Assembly (NCBI GenBank): GCA_034440615.1
Contig: JAOTOM010004119.1
Coordinates: forward strand, 160,893 to 224,892
Origin: Ashinkailepas kermadecensis
Taxonomy: Eukaryota > Arthropoda > Thecostraca > Neolepadidae
DNA: 64,000 bases
Reading direction: 5' to 3'
Under the pieces are notes generated by a model, which made no database searches, was not told the origin of the DNA, and worked only from the letters and a program-made list of their open reading frames with translations. Below, piece by piece: positions 12,045 to 23,977 of the stretch. Within the stretch, counting starts at the first letter, position 1. Each line of letters opens with the position of its first letter. The position numbers and the translations under genes were made by a program.

Positions 12045-12517
12045 TCTGATAGGACGTCATAAAGACATAAAAAGACATAAAAGATCAGTGCAACTATGAG
12101 CCACAAGGGCTCTTCTTGGTTGCACTTTTGGACACTGAACCAGTTGCCCACCAAATCTGTATATCAGCCCTCCCTGGAATACAGAAAAACAAGCCCCCTA
12201 TTCTTATAATGATTGTCTATGCCGTTTTTAAAGATGTTCAGTGTGGTGCTACTGACAATGGTTCCTGGCAGCTGGTTCCAGTGTTCGACTACCCTGTTGG
12301 TGAAGAAAGACTGTCTTAACCTTGTCCTGCTGTGATTAACTTTAATTTTGAATTGATGACCTCTAATTGCATCATTTCTGTTAAATTCAAACATTTCCCT
12401 GAGATATCCCTGTTCCTGACCATGAACAAATTTAAAAACCTCGATGAGATCTCCTCTCAGCCTTCTATATCTAAGTGAAAACATATTCAATTTCTTCAAT
12501 CTTTCCTCATACGTCAT
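12045..12517 (-). mobile_element. LINE 3' end: reverse transcriptase C-terminal tail
   Basis: A minus-strand frame of 118 codons (12164-12517) reads TYEERLKKLNMFSLRYRRLR, then GDLIEVFKFVHG, FFTNRVVEHWNQLP and FKNGIDNHY. This is the characteristic C-terminal segment that follows the polymerase domain in CR1/L2-like non-LTR retrotransposons (R-R-x-R-G-D-x-I-E-x-F-K, V-x-x-W-N-x-L-P). After the stop comes a 3' UTR with agtgcaaccaagaagagccc and a tail of tttatgtc units ending about 12045. The 3' UTR and tail are shared with 50160-50262. It is 5'-truncated, as usual, and not functional. Confidence 0.88.
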
Positions 12518-13955
12518 ACGTCGTCATAAAATGACAACTTAGTAAAAAGCACATTGTCAATTGCTTGTCTTGGAAAACAGACCTGACAATGACTAAAATA
12601 GTCATTCCAGCTAGCAATACTTGATGTTGATTCTATGAGATAATCTTGGCATGCTTTTCTTAATGTGTGAATAACACACGCTAGGTACACATTGTTATTC
12701 TGATCTTTTAACATATTCACTCATGCAGTTAAAAAATATTTTATCGACATATTAAGCTATCAACCACAGGCACATCTAGTTAGCCCCATCATCACTATCC
12801 ATGCGATTTATATATTCCCAAATTCCAACGTTCATTTTCAGAATAATCTGATTGGGAAGCATTCCATCCTGCAATGCATTGGAAGCACATCACTCTGGTA
12901 TCATTATAGGCTCGCTATCCTATAATAACTTCTTCGTAGATCCTGGAATAACTTGGTTCGATAATCAAACAATATATCATGAAACAGCCAGCTGGTCAAC
13001 ACTAGTTGAACCATAGATCACTTGTGCAAAAATGCATGAAAAATACTTACTTTAGTGTTTCAACATTTGCCATGTTTTCTCCAATGGAAAAAGCTGCCAC
13101 GTCTTGGTCAGAAGACCAAGGACACGGCAGCAACATGCCAGTATGCCTGCTAGAATTTCAAAAGTGTAGGTTACCATTCTCAAGTCGTATCGATCCATAC
13201 TATGCCACCAGGTAAATCTCACTGAATGGCCAACAATGGAAAATGAAAATTTCCACTTCCATTTCTTCTGATCCATTCATTTTCAAATGTTCTCGCAAAG
13301 ATGCCAGTCAATACCGCGTAAATATTTGTGTGTTTGTGCTGAACTATCATGTAACGTTGACCTCTCTCTCTGAACTCGACTAAGAAGACAAATTTGTGAC
13401 AACTCAGGGTGTGTTTATGGGTGAATACCATATGTTGACATTCAAATTATTAGGTGGAAATTCCTTCATTTCAATTTATGTGGGCGACATGCAGACGACT
13501 TTGTCCACCTTCGGCTACTGCAGTGGCAGGGGCACCCATCGTGCGTCCGCCATCTTGATATTTGTTTCGCCGTGTGTTTGTGGAGCTGGTGCTGGAGGTG
13601 GATCAATAACGGTGAGGATTTTTTACTCAGTTGACTAACAAGGCATGGCTAGCGAGTACATACAATTTCACTCTGGACCAAATGTGTTTGTTGTACCGCT
13701 GATAACCCCATATTCCACAAGATTACAAAGCCACTTCCAACACAGCTATTCAAACAAAAAATATCGTCTCTTCACCATTGAATGTTTTGGACCCAAGCTC
13801 TGAAATACTATCATAGCAAAATGTTTTCTGCATACAGAGATACCAAATTCTAAGATTGTTCTAAAAAATCACATTAATACATATTTCTTGAGCAGATAAT
13901 AACTGACTTGAGCATTCACTACATCTGTTGGGTACCAGGGGAGTACACATGCGTA
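12518..13955. other. Intron sequence, nothing recognised
   Basis: Intron between exons 3 and 4. AT-rich with short open frames. The 12514-12720 frame on the minus strand continues upstream of the LINE tail but shows no reverse transcriptase motif. Confidence 0.5.
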
Positions 13956-13959
13956 TGTA

Positions 13960-14015
13960 TGTGTGTTTGTGTGTGTGCATGTCCTTGTGTGTATGTGTGT
14001 ACAGGGGTGCTGGCA

Positions 14016-14056
<41 letters not shown>
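13960..14056. repeat. (GT)n microsatellite
   Basis: Interrupted then pure (GT)n, the longest run about 14017-14055. Confidence 0.95.
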
Positions 14057-14057
<1 letters not shown>

Positions 14058-16290
14058 TAACTATATATGAAAGTTGAAAACACCCAACCATAGTTCCTCC
14101 CACACTCCACCCAGCAACAAGCCTATGCTTAGCTGGATGGAGTTGTGGGAGGAGCCAAAGTAAAAAAAGAAGAATTTCAACTTAGGAGTGCTCACTACCA
14201 TCTGTCCACAAACCAGTTACTAACATTATAGTTTAGACCTTAACTTCTTGTTGGGATGGATATATGGCCAGTCATATGCCACCTTTGGGTATGACTACTT
14301 ACAGCATTCTTTACATTTAGTTATATTGCTCTAATACCGAGTGCTTTGTATGCTTATTTATTTGTTTTCCATCTCTTAGCTGGGAGTGCCGCGACTTTAC
14401 TGTTTATTTTATGGTGTTAACGTAAGGTGCTTGCAGTCGTTGGGTAAGAGGAGGGGGTGCTCCTGATCACCTGATCTTGGGTGGCGGACCTTTAAAAATC
14501 CCATAAAAAACACACAAAAACATTAGCTTGAGTGAATAAGCGTTTGATGCCGGCAATTATCTGCCATGCCAACCCACCGCAGCAAAGCCCTTTCTTTGCA
14601 TGATTACGTCATTATGCTCAGGCAGTAGTACAGCCATCAGAGCATCAAGGGAAAAGTACGTAGACATAATATATTATATAGGTTGCAAAGAATATCAATA
14701 ACACAAAGTATGCTTGGACCATTCCACACCTCTTAGCTGTGCTACTGTATCCCAGGTCTAACTATGTAGATGTCGTGGCCCCTGCACGGATAGAAACAAT
14801 TAGTACCCCAGTTATTAAAGCACTTTCTTCGGTCATGAAGTAGATCGAAGGAGGCTCCCAAAGCGCTTCTAAGATGATTCCATGTCATAAAATGTGATGA
14901 CACCCGATTGGGTGATTTGTCGTAGTCAGCTAGGAGGTTATCCATTGTCATATTGGCACTAGACATACCATGCTATTAACTGTTCGGATGCTTGACAGGT
15001 GTCCATGGTAACGTCCTTCTAATAAGGGATTTGACAGCTATTTGAGATACTGGTTTAAGACTTCAGTTTGAGCAATGGATACTACCAATTAAGCACCGAT
15101 CATGATATGCTGGCGACATATTTGTTGCTTACGCAAAGTTTGAAGTGGCTGATGCTGACGAGCCATTTTCAGCGAAGATGCGTTGCGGTTGCGTGGATTG
15201 GAGCTACGGGAACTGGAGAGATGCTGGATGAAGGGATGGCAAGCTACTTGTTGCTATTGATCATAAAGCATGTGAATGAGAGCTTAATGTTAATGAGTGT
15301 AGGAAAAGCAACCACCCATTTTTTCGTCGGTGCTCAGGTACCAAATTTCATTGTGGCCATCGCAGATGTGTCACAAGTTGGTTTTTCATTTTTGGGCATG
15401 CATGCTTCAGGAAATTGTGTTATTCCATGGCAAAGAGATGTACCTATTACCTAAGTTGTCTATTCAATTGTCTACTAATGTCATTGAGATGGGCATTGAA
15501 TAAATAGTATGTAACTGTACCATATTATTCTAAAGAGTTGATACATTGTGCCAACCAACATCTTAATGCAAATTTTAGGTTTAGGGAGTTGATCGGTTTT
15601 GGGAGGAAAATGTTTGAACATCATGCTTATGAACGTGATTAAGATGATACGGATAATCATTGTGGCACAAATGCGTACTTCTCTGTTGGCAAGCAAAATA
15701 CTAGCAAAAAGGGGGATAGAATTGTGTAGAATAACAAACAGACATTTTACCTCACAAATCTAACACCACATAGCCCAGCTAAGACTAGCCCAACTTCGTG
15801 TTCACGTTTCTTCTTCCAAAATATCCACGAAAATATTGAAAACTTCAACATATACAAGACTATAACCTAATCTAACCTAACCTAAACGGCCAATTTATAT
15901 TTTCAGCCGGATATTGACATTTTGATGACAAGTATTGTAGAAAGACGTTTCTGAACGTGATTGAGACGATATGACCATTTATTTCTGTGGCATATGCCAC
16001 CAACATTGTGGGAATTTCTGAAAGGAACTTAAATAGATCATATTTTGTTGTTTCTATTTCTCGCAAATAATTTTTAATTCTGAGAAGTAAAAAATTCCCA
16101 TTTTCCTGAAGAAAATGTCTTGGAACAAATTGTAGAAACTCGGTTCTGAAGGCGATTAAGCTATCTCTCGGGTCAGATCCTCACTGTGCTATCCTGTGCC
16201 TCTTCTGTTCGGTCACGCGAAACACGCGCTGCCAGCGGCTCTCCAGGCTTGGTATATGGACAGACGCACAACACAACGCACAATCAGACG
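14057..16290. other. Intron sequence, nothing recognised
   Basis: Intron between exons 3 and 4. A plus-strand open frame of 128 codons at 15068-15454 has no recognisable domain or signal and ordinary intron composition, so I do not call it a gene. Confidence 0.5.
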
Positions 16291-16299
16291 AGACGCTCC

Positions 16300-16700
16300 G
16301 GCACCCCGTCTCGGGGGAAGGGGTGATAAAGAGCTTTCCCCTCTACCTTCCAAATTAAGCAGTACATTGACACGAACCGGGTATCATTGGAAAGCCCTCG
16401 ACGAGTGGCGCCCGAAAATAGCCTCATTTTACATAACAAAAATTGAGACAAAACATGGCATTTGTTAAACAAAAAGCGACTATTAAAATAAATCATATAT
16501 CACCGTTTCTAGTAAAGACACAGAGTAAAAACCCACGCCATTTGAGGGCTAACTATGCAGCGAATGATACAAAAATAGTCACATTGGTCCATCAGGTGAC
16601 AAAATTGGCGGTGACTTTATGTCACTGACTTCACCTCAAACACAAGTACAAAAGATGCGTGCAACATTGTAATTACGTTTTGAGCTTCATTTCAATACAT
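16300..16700 (-). mobile_element. Diverged MITE fragment
   Basis: The start ccccgtctcgggggaagggg and the block ggtatcattggaaagccctcgacgagtggcgcc correspond (with a few substitutions) to the left end of the 10.82 kb copy. Homology then fades. The right boundary is approximate. Confidence 0.55.
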
Positions 16701-17265
16701 TATCATGTGTATGAGTCTTAAACAAATCTAAAAAAATTTGGAGGACAATGACCTAGGCTGACCTTGACCTTGACTATGATTTATCGATTTGGTTCCAATC
16801 AGTAATTTAGGTCGCTAGGTCGTGCAATGTAAGCTTGCTACTATTTAGGCGACGCAACTCGAAATAAGCTATACAAGCATGAATGTCTAAGTAGGTTTTG
16901 TCCACTAAGCGCGATTTATCTTGACCTGGCCTGAAGTCAGTCGACGGAGGCCAATCAAATCGGAAAGTTACCTTCTCCTCATATGTCTGCATGCGTATTA
17001 AGGGAAAAGAATTGGTTAGAAGAACATGCATATTATAAAAAAATATAAAAATTGGTCCAAATTGCCATGATCTCAGGCCACTGATCTGACCTCAAAGAGA
17101 AATTCGAGACATGTACGGTTTATAGGCACCGTTGTATTGCACTAGAGTACCAAGTTGCATGTCAATTTCTTTTCATTTAGATGAGTAATCAATCCTGAAA
17201 CATTTTTTATAGGTTGTCCCCTTTGACCTAAGCTAGGTCAATGACCTTATGCCTACCCGACCTAC

Positions 17266-17401
17266 CCGACGGTGCAGACGACTCTGGATGAGCTCGTCTT
17301 GTACACGTTCACCTTGCATGGTACCGAGTCCCACTCATTGACGAAGTTGACGATGTTACCCAGCTCCGGCTGGAATTGGGAGTACTGATCCTCGGAAAAA
17401 C
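17266..17401 (-). CDS. PKHD1L1: PKHD1L1 exon 3: middle of IPT domain 1
   Basis: The exon has 136 bases, enters in phase 1 and leaves in phase 2. The acceptor is tgacggttttcag, with a (TG)n pyrimidine-rich tract before it. It encodes FSEDQYSQF, then PELGN, VPCKV and VVCTVG. The pattern F-S-x-x-x-Q-F, then E-L-G-N, then two cysteines about 18 residues apart, aligns with the first IPT domain of human PKHD1L1, where the same ELGN is present. The donor GG-GTAGGT is followed by an imperfect 9-bp duplication of itself (gtcgggtag twice), so a second identical splice site lies nine bases further on. Confidence 0.9.
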
Positions 17402-18039
17402 CTGAAAACCGTCACACACACAGAGCATATCACCGATCTGCACTCAGCACTCGTTAAACGTTCGTATGCTCCTGTTGTTTCATCCATACCACAGCACAGT
17501 GACTGCGACGAGCTGAAGGATGGAGATACTACACAACAACGCAATCAGGCACTGGGCTAAAGCATCCAAATCCTTCCAGATCTCCACCTCTGCCTGCCAT
17601 AACCCTTCTTCACTCCAACTATCAGAAACTTAATATCCTTCGTCGTACAAAATATTCCAACTGCAAAACCACACAACGAACACAAACCTCGCACGGCCCT
17701 CTTGTGGATGGAAGGGTGCCACCGGGTATTAATCCGAGGAACCATGCACGACACAAATACCAAAGACGCAGAATAGCAGACACATTATCCAAACAGAGCT
17801 GACTCAAAACACTTCGTAGAAGAAGAAATAAGGCTGCCAAAAAAGAATCCTGGACAAATGTTTGCTCCATGTTTAATTTGTCCTCCACTTAATTGGACTT
17901 AAATTGGACCTGGGAGCGAAATTTTGTCTCTACTACACTCCATCCACCACCGACAACGATTACCAAAAAAGCAATCGTCTACGTAAACAATAACAACAGA
18001 GCAAACAGGGTAATCAGTCCGCCAGCACTTTAACAGCCA

Positions 18040-18850
18040 CGGGTCCTCCATGGGTCTAGGAGCCCTTTACGTCGATCCGGATGCCCTCGTCCTCGGCCTG
18101 GGCAGTCTCCATGGCTTGGGTTCCTCTCCATCGGCCCTGTGGTTAGGTAGTGAGCGGTTAGGTCCGCTCTGTTAGTTCTGAGCCCCTCTCCATGAGCGTG
18201 AGGTGTGCCAAGACCGGGCCATTGACTTGGCTTAGGGATCATCCCCGTCGGCTCAGGGGCCGCTTTCAAGGCCCAGGGTCTTCTCTGTTATGCTGGAGGT
18301 TCCCTTTCAACATACTGGGCCCCTTGTATGGCTTAAGCCCTCCGTTGACACAGGGACGCTTCTCATGGGCTCAAGGTAACTTCCGACTGCCCAAGATTCT
18401 CTCTGGCGACTAGAGTCTCCTCTCTGTCGGCTTAGAAACACTCCTTGGCGGTCCAAGGCCTCTCTCGTCAGGACAAGGGCTATTTCCTCGGCTTGCTCCC
18501 CCTCCGTTGACTTTTCATGCTGGCTGGACACCCTCACCTTGGACTCCATGATGGCTGGATCCTGCACCGTCAGCTCAGGAGCCGTCCTTACTAGCCGGGA
18601 TCCTCTTCGTCAGCGCGAGAGTCCTTCCAACAGCCCCCCTCCGTCGACCTAGGAGTTCGTCACGTTTGCTCAGCCTGGGACCCTTGATCCGTGAGTGCCC
18701 GCGAGCACTCTTCGTCAACTCGGGGACCTTCCTCATCGGCCAGAGATCTTCTCCATCAGTCCAGGGCCCCTTTCGTCGGTCCAGAGTATTTTCACGACCG
18801 CCCATGGCCCTCACCGGCCGCCGGGTTGCCCCCTGGACCACCCAATGGCG
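18040..18850. repeat. GGCCC-rich degenerate repeat element, opposite sense
   Basis: Degenerate units of about 30 bp built on a GGGCCC/GGTCC core followed by ttctcCGTCGG-like text, such as tcggtccagagtattttcac and tcagtccagggcccctttcg. It reads as the reverse complement of the 7.48-8.09 kb style. It ends with ttgccccctggaccacccaa-tggcgattg, a decayed counterpart of the CAGTGGCGTAACC opening. Located in the intron between exons 2 and 3. Confidence 0.65.
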
Positions 18851-19710
18851 ATTGTGCTTAGTCACCGCCTATGTTGAAACACGTGATCAACGGCCCACTT
18901 GGACCACTTCGTGGCCAAAGGAGGGAAAGTGGTGGGCATGACTCCATCACCATACCTGCCACCATACCACCATACTTACCATTGATCGTGTTCGTGCGCC
19001 GTACAGCTATAAACTGTTATTGCCAGCTCGCGGTTTATTGCATCCTATCGGAAAGAGCATGTGCGTCGCACGACGTCAAAACAGCCCCGAATTGCCAAGG
19101 AAACCCAAGGCACATGGCAGGGTATATTTTCCGAGTAGTTAAACACCCAGACGTCAGGACGGAGGCTGCACGCCAAGATGTCATCTCGGGAGCGTTGGCT
19201 GATGCGCGACGAAATCGCGCAATAGATGGCTGATGACACCAGTGGCTGAGAGACAGGTCAGTCTCAGAGTCTGACCACTTAGAGGTGCTGTCGGACAGCT
19301 ACAGAGATGACCCGCCCCACACCGAGACGAAAGGTGACGCAGATAAAAGCAGTGATACAATTGCGTCACTACCGGTGCCGCCGCCACCCTCGCTGCTTTA
19401 GGGACCGCCGCAGCAGTCGCCTCAGGGGCCCCCGAGTCGCTGCGAGCGAGTAAGCGAACAGCGCTAGTTGGTAATTGTGTTTACGGCTAGCAGCTTGCGT
19501 GTATCGGTGCTGTTCCATGAACGTACGATGGTGTGGATGGTATGCCTAGTGATGGTGAAGTGTGGTGTGTTCAGGATGTGGAGTAGTGTTCGTGCGAGAG
19601 TGAAGCAAGACTCCCGTGTGATGGTGTTCTGTGGTTCGATGTAGGTGCCTGCTAGGTAGGCGCCGTGTGCCGAGTGGGCGCTTGACGCTGGTGTGGATGA
19701 CATAGGGTTA
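18851..19710. other. Intron sequence, nothing recognised
   Basis: Intron between exons 2 and 3. Short open frames on both strands are without family motifs. Confidence 0.45.
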
Positions 19711-19714
19711 GGGT

Positions 19715-20245
19715 CAGGCCCGCTGCACCGGCAAGGTCACCCAAGGCCCGCCACACCGGAAAGGTCACCCAAGGCCCGCCGCACAGGCGAGGTCACCCAA
19801 GGCCCGCCACACCGGAAAGGTCACCCAAGGCCCGCCGCACGGCAAGGTCACCCAAGGCCCGCCGCACAGGCGAGGTCACCCAAGGCCCGCCGCACCGGCG
19901 AGGTCACCCAAGGCCCGCCACACCGGAAAGGTCACCCAAGGCCCGCCGCACGGCAAGGTCACCCAAGGCCCGCCGCACAGGCAAGGTCACCCAAGGCCCG
20001 CCGCACAGGCAAGGTCACCCAAGGCCCGCCGCACCGGCGAGGTCACCCAAGGCCCGCCACACCGGAAAGGTCACCCAAGGCCCGCCGCACGGCAAGGTCA
20101 CCCAAGGCCCGCCGCACCGGCGAGGTCACCCAAGGCCCGCCGCACGGCAAGGTCACCCAAGGCCCGCCGCACCGGCGAGGTCACCCAAGGCCCGCCACAC
20201 GGCAAGGTCACCCAAGGCCCGCCCCACCGGCAAGGTCACTCTCCT
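19715..20245. repeat. 27-28-bp minisatellite, about 19 units
   Basis: Units ggtcacccaaggcccgccgc plus acggcaa, acaggcga or accggcga. The alternation of 27 and 28 bp comes from insertion or loss of one base in the variable part. It produces a spurious 190-codon plus-strand frame. Confidence 0.95.
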
Positions 20246-20892
20246 TACTAAAAATATTGCTTTAGTTGCACCCAGAGCCGAGCATTCGCCCTTTTGTCCC
20301 CGCCCTGGCCTCAATGGGCCAGAGCAGTGGGCTCGTCACCGTTAGGTTTCCTCCGTGGCGTCTAGGTTAGCTCGGAGACAGGGCGAAGTAAGAGATCTGG
20401 TTAGGGTGGATATCCTTATCGAGTCCCGGGGGTGCTCGTCGAGGGTGCCTGGAGGGAGTGCTCGTGGAAGGTGCCTTGTTTGCCGGTTTCTTGCTTCTTG
20501 TTTTCTTTCTTCCTGTTCTGCTTTTTTGTGCATCTCGTGCTTCTTGAACTTCTGGTGCTTGCTGTCGTCGCTTTTGAGCGTCGGGCCGCGCGATTGCTCT
20601 TCAAGGAGATTTCTTACGGAAGGATCTCCTTGCGTACCATTCTTACGAACCACATAGCCTCACTAAACGGCAATTTTCAACAAGCAAAGGTTGCGCCGGT
20701 AATGTGTCATGAGCACATTGCTGGACAAGACTACACCAGTGGATATTTTATGGTTATAGTTTAAGGAAACCGCTACCCTATGCTGCTTCACCGGCCTTCC
20801 CTGCCGCAGGGCCAACCATGTGGAAAGCCTGAGCTGGTATGGCATCCGCCCAAACATGCGGGGATAAACGCTGCGGCTCGGCATCGACTTAC
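20246..20892. other. Intron sequence next to exon 2
   Basis: Contains a T/C-rich tract at 20470-20560. Open frames of about 100 codons occur on both strands here. They mirror each other across a low-complexity region and have no motif. Confidence 0.45.
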
Positions 20893-20976
20893 CTGACCCC
20901 AGTATTGTGATTTCTCCGCCATTCCGACCGACCTTGCTGGGACTGATCCTCAGCACTCGGGCGGCATCAAGACTTC
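20893..20976 (-). CDS. PKHD1L1: PKHD1L1 exon 2: start of IPT/TIG domain 1
   Basis: The exon has 84 bases and enters and leaves in phase 1. The acceptor is aatattacag and the donor is CAG followed by GTAAGT, a perfect consensus. It encodes SLDAARVLRISPSKVGRNGG followed by EITILGS. This is the classic opening of an IPT/TIG immunoglobulin-like domain: a beta strand, Ile-x-Pro, then Gly-Gly-x-x-hydrophobic-Thr-Ile-x-Gly-x-Gly. Joining to exon 3 regenerates the Gly of the G-S-G-F turn. The nearest known counterpart is the first IPT domain of fibrocystin-L, immediately after its signal peptide. Confidence 0.88.
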
Positions 20977-21152
20977 CTGTAATATTGGTGAGCATGAATA
21001 TACAAAATCCACGTGTGAAAACCGAAAATGATTACCATTGCGGGTAAATAAGAGACTGGTAATTGAACGGTTTGCCTCAAATATGTGCAAACTAAGATCG
21101 TTTTAGCCGAAATGCAAAGCGTTTGCTCCCCAAAGAACTTGATGCTGCAAAT

Positions 21153-21369
21153 TTAATACCGGTTGGTTATTGGTTTTACGACACGTCGACCGTTTACCGG
21201 TTGGTTATTGGTTTTACAACACGTCGACCGTTGAGTCATATAGCGTCGCCAATCTTTCACGCCGACTGGTCGCGGGCGAAGAGTAGCGACGGGTGAGACT
21301 CGAACCCACAACCTTTCGATTGTGAGACGAGCATCTCACCCCTAGACCACTCGTCCCCTTAATACCGGT
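21153..21369 (-). mobile_element. tRNA-derived SINE with target-site duplication
   Basis: Minus-strand insertion flanked by an 11-bp direct repeat, TTAATACCGGT, at 21153-21163 and 21359-21369. The 5' head is tRNA-like: ggggacgagtggtctagggg as box A and gggttcgagtc as box B, with a CTCACAA anticodon-like loop. It is followed by the family body tcgctactcttcgcccgcga and ttggcgacgctatatgactc. The 3' tail (ttggttattggttttac plus acgtcgaccgt) is duplicated. Related copies lie at 52.07 and 60.62 kb. The acceptor stem does not pair well, so it is not a functional tRNA gene. Confidence 0.85.
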
Positions 21370-21679
21370 AAGTAGGTACTATGTGCATGGGATGAGATGG
21401 GATATCTACCTATGCATGGGAATCCATAAACATAACACTACACTGGTCATTACCAAAACTATATTGATGATAGCAGTGAATTCCGTCTAATTTGGAGGCG
21501 CTGATCACAAACGTGGCGCTGACATGTGTCTGGCAGTTTCAGGCTTTAGGACATTCGGTGATTAGGATTCAAAATTGGGCTATAATTACGCGTGCGGAAC
21601 CAAGGGGTGGCATCTCGGCCTTGCGTCCACCCCAGCCGAGATTAGGGAAGGGCAAATAAGCATTGCCACCCTCTCCACA

Positions 21680-21745
21680 CGTGGCCATTGTCACCCTCTC
21701 CAAACGTGGCCATTGTCACCCTCTCCAAACGTGGTCATTGCAACA
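21680..21745. repeat. 25-bp tandem repeat
   Basis: About three copies of cattgtcaccctctccaaac-gtggc. The adjacent 21370-21680 shows nothing recognisable. Confidence 0.85.
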
Positions 21746-21989
21746 CAGGCAAGCTTGAAGCCGCTAGAGAGAGGTGAAAAAGAGCAATCGCGGGCTGAAA
21801 CTGTGCCTGGGGAAAAGTTTTTAGGTCGATGAAAATCGCATGTGATGTGGATTAAATCTGGCAGCCTCGCATGTTTTATTGTTTGGTGCGAATCAGCGCA
21901 AATGTTTTGTAAGAAGTGGCGAAGCTGAATAATGGTCAAGCTTAAGTCATCTACATCGGTTTACTACCACTGCTTAAGTCAACTACATC

Positions 21990-22268
21990 GGGTTACTACC
22001 ACCCAGTACTGGTAGCCAGTCATCTGTGTACTATCACTCGATGCTGGAAGCCCTCATTTGGCTACTACCACTCAGTACTGGACGTCAGTGATCGGTTTAC
22101 TACCACTCAGTACTGGAAGCCAGTCATCAGTTTACTACCACTCAGTACTGGAAGCCAGTCATCGGTTTACTACCGCCCAGTACTGGAAGCCAGTCATCAG
22201 CTTACTAACATTCAGTACTGGAAGCCAGTCATCGGTTTACTACCACTGAGTACTGGAAGCCAGTATCT
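21990..22268. repeat. 35-bp minisatellite, about 8 units
   Basis: Unit tactggaagccagtcatcgg-tttactaccactcag. It abuts the 3' end of the decayed coding region at 22275-23260 (minus strand). The last unit runs directly into it. Confidence 0.92.
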
Positions 22269-23260
22269 GGTTGTTAACCAGGCGTTTGAGGCTCTCTGGA
22301 GCCGCGGCACGCTTGGCTGTGCCCTCGATGTCGGCCCAAGCGCCCTTGCCATGAGACGTGACAAAAAGCCACTCACAGGATGCCCCAAAACCTGTCTGAT
22401 GGTGACACACATTGACGAAGTCATGCTTATTGGTATACTGCCGTCTGTAAAATGAATATTTATTTTAGGTCCGGTACTGCGGTACGAATTTCTGGGATAA
22501 GCCGTTGCAGGAACGCATGCACCATGTCGGTGTTGTGCTTTGTGCCGTCAGAGATACAACAGTAGCTCTGATCACACAGTACCTCGTCCTCACACCAGTA
22601 CACTACAAACTGGTGCACGGTGCACTGGGACGAATCCCAGTGGAAGCCTTGAGCTGCATCCTGCTCCACAAATGAATAATGTTCAGCGAAATCGTACCAG
22701 ACAATCCCTTCGCCCTCCTTGGCAGTAGCTTTTGCGCTGGTGAAGTGCTAGCCTTGTTAGTCACAAAGTGCTGTCTGGTCATCTTCCGGTTTGCTGACTC
22801 AAATATCGGATGCTTTCCTCTTTGGTCTAGACTATTTCTGCGAGTGTACAGCGATGCGTGCTAATCCACTGTTGTGCCTAAACTCATTATCCATGTCATC
22901 ATCTTGGTCTAAATCACCTTCACTCTCTCCTCCTGATTTGTCCGCGAGAATAATCCTACGAAAATTCATCACCTCGTCTTCACCAAGGCAGTCCTCACAG
23001 TTGTGCATCATGCAATCACGGTTTTCCGTGCCACATACAGCGTGATCGAGGAGGTTACGGTATTTCAGACCGGGAGGGCCGAGAGCGGATATGCGCAGTT
23101 TTGGGTTTTGATGATAAGTGCACACCCACACCGAGTGCGTCCCACTGCTGCCTGCCAAGACACAATGCTTCGGACGAAGGGCAGCAAAGGTTAAGAAGCA
23201 GGTGTGAGAAATTTCAGAGTTTTGCTTGTATAGATCATATATCTCACACAAAAGTCCCAA
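22269..23260 (-). pseudogene. Decayed copy of a multi-copy invertebrate gene, probably element-borne
   Basis: Three minus-strand frames join only through frameshifts. The first (22832-23260) reads FAALRPKHCVLAGSSGTHSV and then CTYHQNPKL. The second (22460 to about 22756) reads IVWYDFAEHYSFVEQDAAQG and then FHWDSSQCTVHQFVVYW with CCISDGTKHNT. The third (22269-22440) reads KHDFVNVCHHQTGFGASCEW, then TSHGKGAW and EGTAKRAA. These blocks in this order belong to a large family of uncharacterised multi-copy proteins known from many invertebrate and fish genomes (D-F-A/S-E-N-x-x-F-V-V-Q-D-A-A-Q-x-F-H-W, C-H-H, T-S-H-G-K). The many copies suggest a transposon, but I cannot name the superfamily. Frameshifts and an abrupt end mark it as non-functional. 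Confidence 0.8.
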
Positions 23261-23499
23261 AGCAAGCCTTTTCTAAACTCTACTTTAGGTTCAATCAACA
23301 TGTCGCACTGTGACACGGTCGGTCTTGCCGAGACACATCCGGCTGATCTGGGGCGACTCATAAAATAGCTTTACTTTCACCTTGACTGCGTCCGACACCC
23401 TCAGGAATTTCCTCTCTTCACAGGCAGCACGTTCAGGGAAAGTGAGCAGTGAGCACTGGGCACCCAGACACGGCGCAACCCCTTGTTTGTGCCTTTCCC

Positions 23500-23530
23500 G
23501 ATATTCCCGATATTCCCGATATTTCTCTAC
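23500..23530. repeat. Short gatattccc triplication
   Basis: cgatattcccgatattcccgatattt, three 9-bp copies. Confidence 0.8.
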
Positions 23531-23975
23531 ATTCGCAAATTTTTATTTTCGCGAGGAAATAAATTGCTGTACGAATGGTTTCTCGGTTGTCCGAATGTGA
23601 TTGCTATATTGTGGATGCTTCTCTCTCCTTTTAATTTATGATACGGTATAACTCATAAATCATCTACTACCACAATTTGGAGACATTTCTGACATTTTGT
23701 TTGACACCCCACCGACTGACACCCGACCGACATCTACTTTTTCTTTGACCGTACACATCGGCCTCGCCCACAAACAGGACTGGCCGGCCGTGCCTCAACT
23801 CGGCCAGTCCACCCTCACCCCAGTACGCATCACGTGTCAGCTGGGCAGAGCCCGTGCTGCACGTCGTGGACCACCCGACCAGCGTTCGCCGAGCCCTCGT
23901 CAACACCGGTCAGTTAGATAGACCACACCTGGCATAAGGCATAAGATAAACCACTCTTTGTACACAGGGTGAGGT
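23531..23975. other. Intron 1 sequence with a GC-rich segment
   Basis: A GC-rich stretch at 23700-23920 is open on both strands (74 codons plus, 79 minus) but has no motif I recognise and no convincing splice pair. It may be an unrecognised exon. Confidence 0.35.
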
Positions 23976-23977
23976 AC

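Noticed and set aside
15068..15454. 128-codon plus-strand frame
   Set aside because: No domain, intron-like composition, and it lies inside the fibrocystin-L intron on the opposite strand.
19693..20265. 190-codon plus-strand frame in the GC-rich array
   Set aside because: Translation of a 27-28-bp minisatellite; indels in the unit change frame without consequence.
21286..21358. Possible tRNA gene on the minus strand
   Set aside because: Boxes A and B are present, but the acceptor stem does not pair and the sequence continues into the SINE body shared with 52.07 kb.
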